Assembly: GCF_019977355.1 (NCBI RefSeq)
Contig: NZ_AP024656.1
Location: forward strand, 180,715-244,714
Source: Arthrobacter sp. NicSoilB8
GTDB taxonomy: Bacteria > Actinomycetota > Actinomycetes > Actinomycetales > Micrococcaceae
Length of the DNA: 64,000 bases
Reading direction: 5' to 3'
Made by a program: the position numbers and the translations under genes. Shown piece after piece: positions 59,770 to 64,000 of the stretch (position 1 is the stretch's first letter; every line of letters starts with the position of its first letter). The notes under the pieces are model-generated. The model saw only the letters and a list, made by a program, of their open reading frames with translations, was not told the origin of the DNA and did no database searches.

Positions 59770-61505
59770 AGGCCCTGACCTCGGCCCGGGCGCTTCTGCC
59801 CGGCCGGAGGGACTATGCGGACCTGCCCCGCACCTGGAAAGGGGATCTTATCGCAGGGGTCACCGTGGGTATCGTCGCGTTGCCGCTGGCGCTGGCCTTC
59901 GGGGTCAGTTCCGGCGCCGGAGCGGCCAGCGGACTGATTACCGCCGTGATCGCCGGGGTGATCGCCGCCGTGTTCGGCGGATCGAATATTCAGGTCTCGG
60001 GCCCGACCGGCGCGATGGTCGTGGTTCTGGGCCCGGTCATCGCAACAAAGGGCATCGGCGCCCTGGCAGCCGTGACGGTCCTCGCCGGGGTCATCGTGGT
60101 CGCCGCCGGGCTTCTCAAACTCGGCCGCATCGTCACGCTCCTTCCCTGGCCGGTGATCGAGGGCTTCACCCTCGGCATTGCCATGATTATCTTCCTGCAG
60201 CAGGTCCCCGCCGCGTTCGGCGTCAAGGCCGGACCAAGCAGTAACGCCGCCGTATCGGCCGCACAGGGCCTCGGCACACTGTCCCCGGCAGCCGTCCTTG
60301 CCCCCGCGGCACTGGTGGTCCTGGTCGCCGTCATCATGATCGCTGCCCCCCGGATCCACCCGCAGATCCCGGGTTCGCTGATCGCGATCATCGTCGCCAG
60401 CATCGCCGCCCAGGTTCTGGACCTTCCGGTGGCCCGGATCGGTACCCTGCCCGACTCGCTGCCCGCACCCGTCCTGCCCTCACTGGACTGGGGCACCGTG
60501 ACCGCGCTGGCAGCACCGGCCGCGACCATCGCGGCCCTGGCAGCAATCGAGTCGCTGCTCTCGGCCCGGGTCGCCGCGTCGATCTCCGACACCGGACCCT
60601 ACGACGCCGATCGTGAACTCCTGGGCCAAGGCCTGGCATCCGTCGCATCCGGGTTCTTCGGGGGCATGCCCGCCACCGGGGCCATTGCCCGCACCGCAGT
60701 GAACATCCGCTCCGGCGGCCGGACCCGGCTCGCCGCCGTCACCCATGCCCTCGTCCTGCTGGCCGTGGTCTACCTCGCCACCGGCCCGGTCGCGCGCATC
60801 CCGCTCGCCGCCCTGGCCGGGGTCCTGATGGTCACTGCCACGCGCATGGTCTCCCCCACCACGCTGCGCAGCGTCATCGGCTCGACGCGGGCCGACACCG
60901 TCGTGTTCTTCGTCACCGCGCTGATCACCGTCTCCTTCGACCTCATCGAGGCAGTCGCAATCGGCATCGCCGTTGCCTCGTTCTTCGCCCTGCGCGCCCT
61001 GGTCAAGTCCAGCGGCGTACACCGGGAAGAGATCCCCGGCCCCGTCCAGAACGGGGACGAACACATCGCCGTGTTCCGGCTCGACGGGGCCCTGTTCTTC
61101 GCCGCCGCCGAACGCGTCCTGGACCGGGTCAGCGCTATCCGCAATGTCGACGTCGTCATCATCCGCATGTCCCAGCTCCAGGTCCTGGACGCAACAGGGG
61201 CCAGGGTCATCACCGACATCGTCAACGCCCTCGAACGCCGCGGCATCACCGTGCTGATCAAAGGCATCCAGGAGCGCCACCTGGCCCTGGTCACCAAGGT
61301 CGGCGTCCTGGAATCCCTGCGCCACCACAAACACCTGTTCGCGGAATTGCCCCCGGCCGTGGAACACGCCCGCAGCCACGTCGCCCGCGCCCGGGCCGCC
61401 CGCATCGCAGAACTTCCCGCACAGGACAAAGCACCCGACGCCGGCCAGGATCCCGACCGGGGCCCGGTCGCGGCAGCCACTCCCGGCCGCACCACGGTCC
61501 GCTGA
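59766..61505 (+). CDS. SulP-family anion transporter with STAS domain
   Basis: 579 aa. About 10-12 membrane helices, with the SulP signatures GVTVGIVALPLALAFGVSSG and NIQVSGPTGAMVVVLGPVIA and the region GGMPATGAIARTAVNIRSGG. The C-terminal STAS domain (about 440-550: HIAVFRLDGALFFAAAERVL, IIRMSQLQVLDATGARVI) is intact. Substrate may be sulfate, bicarbonate or another anion. Confidence 0.92.
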   Translation: MKALTSARALLPGRRDYADLPRTWKGDLIAGVTVGIVALPLALAFGVSSGAGAASGLITAVIAGVIAAVFGGSNIQVSGPTGAMVVVLGPVIATKGIGALAAVTVLAGVIVVAAGLLKLGRIVTLLPWPVIEGFTLGIAMIIFLQQVPAAFGVKAGPSSNAAVSAAQGLGTLSPAAVLAPAALVVLVAVIMIAAPRIHPQIPGSLIAIIVASIAAQVLDLPVARIGTLPDSLPAPVLPSLDWGTVTALAAPAATIAALAAIESLLSARVAASISDTGPYDADRELLGQGLASVASGFFGGMPATGAIARTAVNIRSGGRTRLAAVTHALVLLAVVYLATGPVARIPLAALAGVLMVTATRMVSPTTLRSVIGSTRADTVVFFVTALITVSFDLIEAVAIGIAVASFFALRALVKSSGVHREEIPGPVQNGDEHIAVFRLDGALFFAAAERVLDRVSAIRNVDVVIIRMSQLQVLDATGARVITDIVNALERRGITVLIKGIQERHLALVTKVGVLESLRHHKHLFAELPPAVEHARSHVARARAARIAELPAQDKAPDAGQDPDRGPVAAATPGRTTVR

Positions 61506-61522
61506 ATGATCAGGAGCATCCT

Positions 61523-61792
61523 TTGCCGCCAACAGCACCCCTGGAATCCCGGACCAAACCGGACCGTCTGCCGCAATACCTCCCGGGTTTCGGACCGGGG
61601 GCCCTTCTGCTGTTCGACCTCCCGGCACTTTTCGCGCGGCCCACGAACCCGGCCTGGCTGGCCGCGGCGGTACTGACCGCCCCGACCGTCGGCATCCCCG
61701 CCGGGATCGACGCGTTCCGACGGCGCAACAACTCACCGGGCCGGCGGCCCGCAGGAGCAACAGCGCTGCGCCCAGGCAGGAGCCGGCCATGA
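61523..61792 (+). CDS. small membrane protein in the SulP operon
   Basis: 89 aa, TTG start with AGGAG 6 bp upstream. Two short hydrophobic stretches, FGPGALLLFDLPALFA and AWLAAAVLTAPTVGIPAGI, and a basic tail. Overlaps the methyltransferase start by 4 bp. Function unknown. Confidence 0.6.
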   Translation: MPPTAPLESRTKPDRLPQYLPGFGPGALLLFDLPALFARPTNPAWLAAAVLTAPTVGIPAGIDAFRRRNNSPGRRPAGATALRPGRSRP

Positions 61793-62487
61793 GCGTGGAC
61801 GGCATGGCGCTTCCGGTGTGGAAGCACTCCAGGCCCGGAGGGACCGGGTACCCCACGGACGCGGAAGCCTGGAACCTCTGGTACACCGAGAACGACCTCA
61901 GCTGGGCGCCGGCAAGCTCCTCGGTCCGCGCCATGCTGAACGGGCTTGCTCCCGGACGGGCCCTGGATCTGGGGGCCGGCGACGGCCGCAACGCCGTGTG
62001 GCTCGCCGGACGCGGCTGGCACGTGACAGCCATGGACTTTTCCGCCGCAGCGCTGGATATCGGGCGCGGGCGCGCCTTCGCCGAAGGCGTCACGGACCTG
62101 ATCGCCTGGTCCGTCGCCGACGTCACCACCTGCGCCCCGGCACGCGGAAGCCTGGACCTTGTTCTGGCCGCCTTCCTCCAGCTGCCCGGCCCCGACCTCG
62201 AACGCGTCATCGCCCGCACGGCCCCGGGCCTGGCCCCCGGCGGGCTGTTCCTGTACATCGGCCATGACCCGGCGGACGCCCGCGAAAGCGCCTCCGGGCC
62301 ACGGAACGCCGCCGCGCTGCATGACGGCGCCCGTGTGGCCGGCTGGGCCAGAGCGTCCGGGCTGCAGGTTGAAACGGCCGAGACCCGGTCCCGTCCCGTT
62401 CCCGGTTCCCGCCGCCCAGCGCTGGACTGCGTCGTTCTGGCCCGCAGCCCGGCCGCTCCTGCACAGTCCCCGCCTACGGCATCGTAA
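61789..62487 (+). CDS. class I SAM-dependent methyltransferase
   Basis: 232 aa. SAM motif I RALDLGAGDGRNAVWLAGRG, motif II-like VTAMDFSAAALDIGRGRA, post-I Asp in WSVADVTTC and GSLDLVLAAFLQLPGP. The type resembles small-molecule (thiopurine/tellurite-type) methyltransferases. Substrate unknown. Third or fourth gene of the ArsR-SulP operon. Confidence 0.87.
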   Translation: MSVDGMALPVWKHSRPGGTGYPTDAEAWNLWYTENDLSWAPASSSVRAMLNGLAPGRALDLGAGDGRNAVWLAGRGWHVTAMDFSAAALDIGRGRAFAEGVTDLIAWSVADVTTCAPARGSLDLVLAAFLQLPGPDLERVIARTAPGLAPGGLFLYIGHDPADARESASGPRNAAALHDGARVAGWARASGLQVETAETRSRPVPGSRRPALDCVVLARSPAAPAQSPPTAS

Positions 62488-62544
62488 ACGCCCAACCCGC
62501 ACCCACCACCAGGAGAGCAAGAAAACACTGGGGACAAGGAAGCA

Positions 62545-62799
62545 ATGGACTACCACTTGAAAAGTATCGAGGCAGCCGCGGCCCGGGGCGGCTACCTGCC
62601 AGCGCACGGTCATGCCGTCCCCGCACCCGACTGCCCCAAACCTGGTTTGTCCGAACACTACGGTTCCGGAACGGAGGCATCCGGCCTGGTTTTGGCCTTG
62701 TGCCGGGCCATGGCCGCCCAAGTGCCGCCCGCCGATGCGGCGGCGGCGGCGGGCTTGAGCCTTTCTGAACTTTTCAACACACTGCGGGAACACCTCTGA
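62545..62799 (+). CDS. hypothetical protein
   Basis: 84 aa: MDYHLKSIEAAAARGGYLPA, GSGTEASGLVLALCRAMAAQ, AAAAAGLSLSELFNTLREHL. Soluble, Ala-rich; the last part looks like a short HTH. Lies between the methyltransferase and fabH on the same strand. No family recognised. Confidence 0.55.
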   Translation: MDYHLKSIEAAAARGGYLPAHGHAVPAPDCPKPGLSEHYGSGTEASGLVLALCRAMAAQVPPADAAAAAGLSLSELFNTLREHL

Positions 62800-62909
62800 C
62801 GGACAGCCCGCTCCCGTAACCTGCACCACCCATCCCTGTACTGCCCGCATTCTGCATTGCCCCGCCTCATTAGCCCTGCCCGACCGGTCCCGATATTCAG
62901 GAGCAAAAC

Positions 62910-63908
62910 ATGACAGCACCGACCGTGCCCGCACCAGAACCCTCAACAGGCAGGGGCTCCCGGATCGCAGGGGTCGGCTCGTACCAGCCCGCAAGGATCC
63001 TGGATAACGAGGAACTGAGCCAGATCGTGGATACCACCGATGAATGGATCCGCAGCAGGGTCGGGATCCAGGAACGCCGCATCGCCGATACCGAGTCCGT
63101 CGCGGACATGGCTACCCAGGCCGGGCGGGACGCCCTTCAACATGCCGGGATCGAAGCCGCGGATCTGGACCTGGTCGTCGTTGCTACCGTGACCGCACTG
63201 GACCGCTCCCCAAGCACCGCCGGGCGGGTCTCGGCCGCGCTGGGTGCCCGGAACCCTGCCGTGTTCGACCTTAATGCCGCCTGCTCGGGGTTCACGCACG
63301 CCCTTGCCGTCGCTGACCAGGCCATCCGTTCCGGGGCCGCCAACACCGCTCTGGTCATCGGGGCCGAGAAGCTCAGTGACTTCACGGACTGGACCGACAG
63401 GACCACCTGCGTTCTCGTCGGTGACGGTGCCGGCGCCCTCGTGCTCACCGCCTCACCAACTCCGGGGATCGGACCAGTCCACTGGGGATCAGTCCCCGAG
63501 CTGTCCCACGCGGTCAGGATCGAAGAACCCAAACTCCGTTTCCAGCAGGAAGGCATGTCAGTGTTCCGCTGGGCCATCAGCGAGGCCGCCACGCTGGCCC
63601 GGAAAACCTGCGAGATCGCCGGCATCCGGCCGGACGAGCTCGCAGGGTTCGTCCCGCACCAGGCCAACCTGCGCATCATCGAGCCCCTCGCCGATCAACT
63701 CGGAATCTCCCGCGAGATCACCGCACGTGACGTCGTCACCTCGGGGAACACGTCGTCGGCCAGTATCCCGATCGCCCTTGCGAGGCTGGTGCGTAGCGGA
63801 CATCTTCCGCCCGACAGCCCCGTTCTGCTGTTCGGTTTCGGCGGCGGATTCTCCTACGCCGGGCAAGTAGTCCGCACCCCGGCCACCGGCACCGTGTCCG
63901 GAGCCTGA
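62910..63908 (+). CDS. fabH: beta-ketoacyl-ACP synthase III (FabH)
   Basis: 332 aa, ATG with AGGAG upstream. The catalytic triad is visible: Cys about residue 125 in LNAACSGFTHALAVADQAIR, His in FVPHQANLRI, Asn in VTSGNTSSASIPIAL. TDEWIRSRVGIQERRIA is the acyl-CoA/ACP binding start. It condenses an acyl-CoA with malonyl-ACP. An extra copy outside a fab cluster often belongs to lipid, signalling or secondary-metabolite pathways. No acyl carrier or partner gene is seen in the window. Confidence 0.93.
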   Translation: MTAPTVPAPEPSTGRGSRIAGVGSYQPARILDNEELSQIVDTTDEWIRSRVGIQERRIADTESVADMATQAGRDALQHAGIEAADLDLVVVATVTALDRSPSTAGRVSAALGARNPAVFDLNAACSGFTHALAVADQAIRSGAANTALVIGAEKLSDFTDWTDRTTCVLVGDGAGALVLTASPTPGIGPVHWGSVPELSHAVRIEEPKLRFQQEGMSVFRWAISEAATLARKTCEIAGIRPDELAGFVPHQANLRIIEPLADQLGISREITARDVVTSGNTSSASIPIALARLVRSGHLPPDSPVLLFGFGGGFSYAGQVVRTPATGTVSGA

Positions 63909-63921
63909 AGCACCTGGCGCC

Positions 63922-63949
63922 TCGGGCACGGCCGATCGGCCGTGCCCGA
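63922..63949 (+). terminator. perfect hairpin after fabH
   Basis: TCGGGCACGGCCGA followed directly by its complement TCGGCCGTGCCCGA, 14 bp after the fabH stop. Confidence 0.8.
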
Positions 63950-64000
63950 ACAGGCCGACAACCACGACCTCACACCCCGTCAAAGACAAGGGAAACACCC

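Noticed and set aside
60480..62537. 685-codon minus-strand frame
   Set aside because: Antisense to SulP and the methyltransferase, both of which have full domain motifs.

Overview
This window looks like part of a plasmid, or a large plasmid-derived accessory region, from a high-GC Gram-positive bacterium. The likeliest group is Micrococcaceae (Arthrobacter / Pseudarthrobacter type). The reasons are high GC with strong GC3 bias in real genes, frequent GTG/TTG starts, 4-bp stop/start overlaps, and a plasmid gene set (relaxase + MobC, ParB-like protein, KfrA, SSB, DUF4192, helicase-associated-domain protein). The taxon is inferred from gene character, not from a database match. I saw no rRNA, tRNA or CRISPR array.

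Layout. 1-2 kb: mobilisation genes (relaxase running off the left edge, MobC) and a candidate oriT. 2-7 kb: genomic debris: half of a SRAP (YedK/HMCES-like) gene, a Tn554-type tnpA fragment, an RHS fragment, an IS110 transposase, a decayed serine recombinase and a decayed MFS transporter. 7-24 kb: an old region with long non-coding stretches. It holds two paralogous modules built on a 47-aa membrane protein with a CRP-like site upstream, a diguanylate cyclase, two secreted GH18-type glycosidases and a processive GT2 glycosyltransferase, an ISL3 element that split a small regulator-like gene, a PAS fragment and a histidine-less Hpt-like protein. 24.5-30.4 kb: a 5.2-kb Tn554-like transposon carrying a metal-responsive ArsR/CDF cassette, sitting precisely inside a second SRAP gene. 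30.4-33.2 kb: two divergent IS110-family elements.

33.2-35 kb: a compact minus-strand cluster (NrdH-like redoxin, SSB, small RHH/HTH proteins). 35.07-39.12 kb: a Tn5053/Tn402-type transposon with tniA-tniB-tniQ, no resolvase and no cargo. 39.2-41.5 kb: a NatAB-like ABC exporter. 41.8-50.1 kb: a putative defence region with a membrane protein, a DUF3644 protein, a ParB-like protein and a 1,320-aa protein joining an HTH domain, a nuclease-like domain and a long helical C-terminus. 43.8-53.4 kb also holds a ~400-bp leader repeated almost intact upstream of three plasmid genes.

53.4-58.5 kb: small plasmid genes, including kfrA with a 36-bp palindromic operator and a GNAT. 59.3-63.9 kb: a more chromosome-like, intact operon (ArsR regulator, SulP transporter, small membrane protein, methyltransferase, FabH).

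The most interesting points are the 1,320-aa HTH-nuclease-like protein with tandem repeats inside its own promoter, the triplicated structured leader, the SRAP gene as repeated target of a Tn554-like element, and the paralogous CRP-site / mini-membrane-protein modules.
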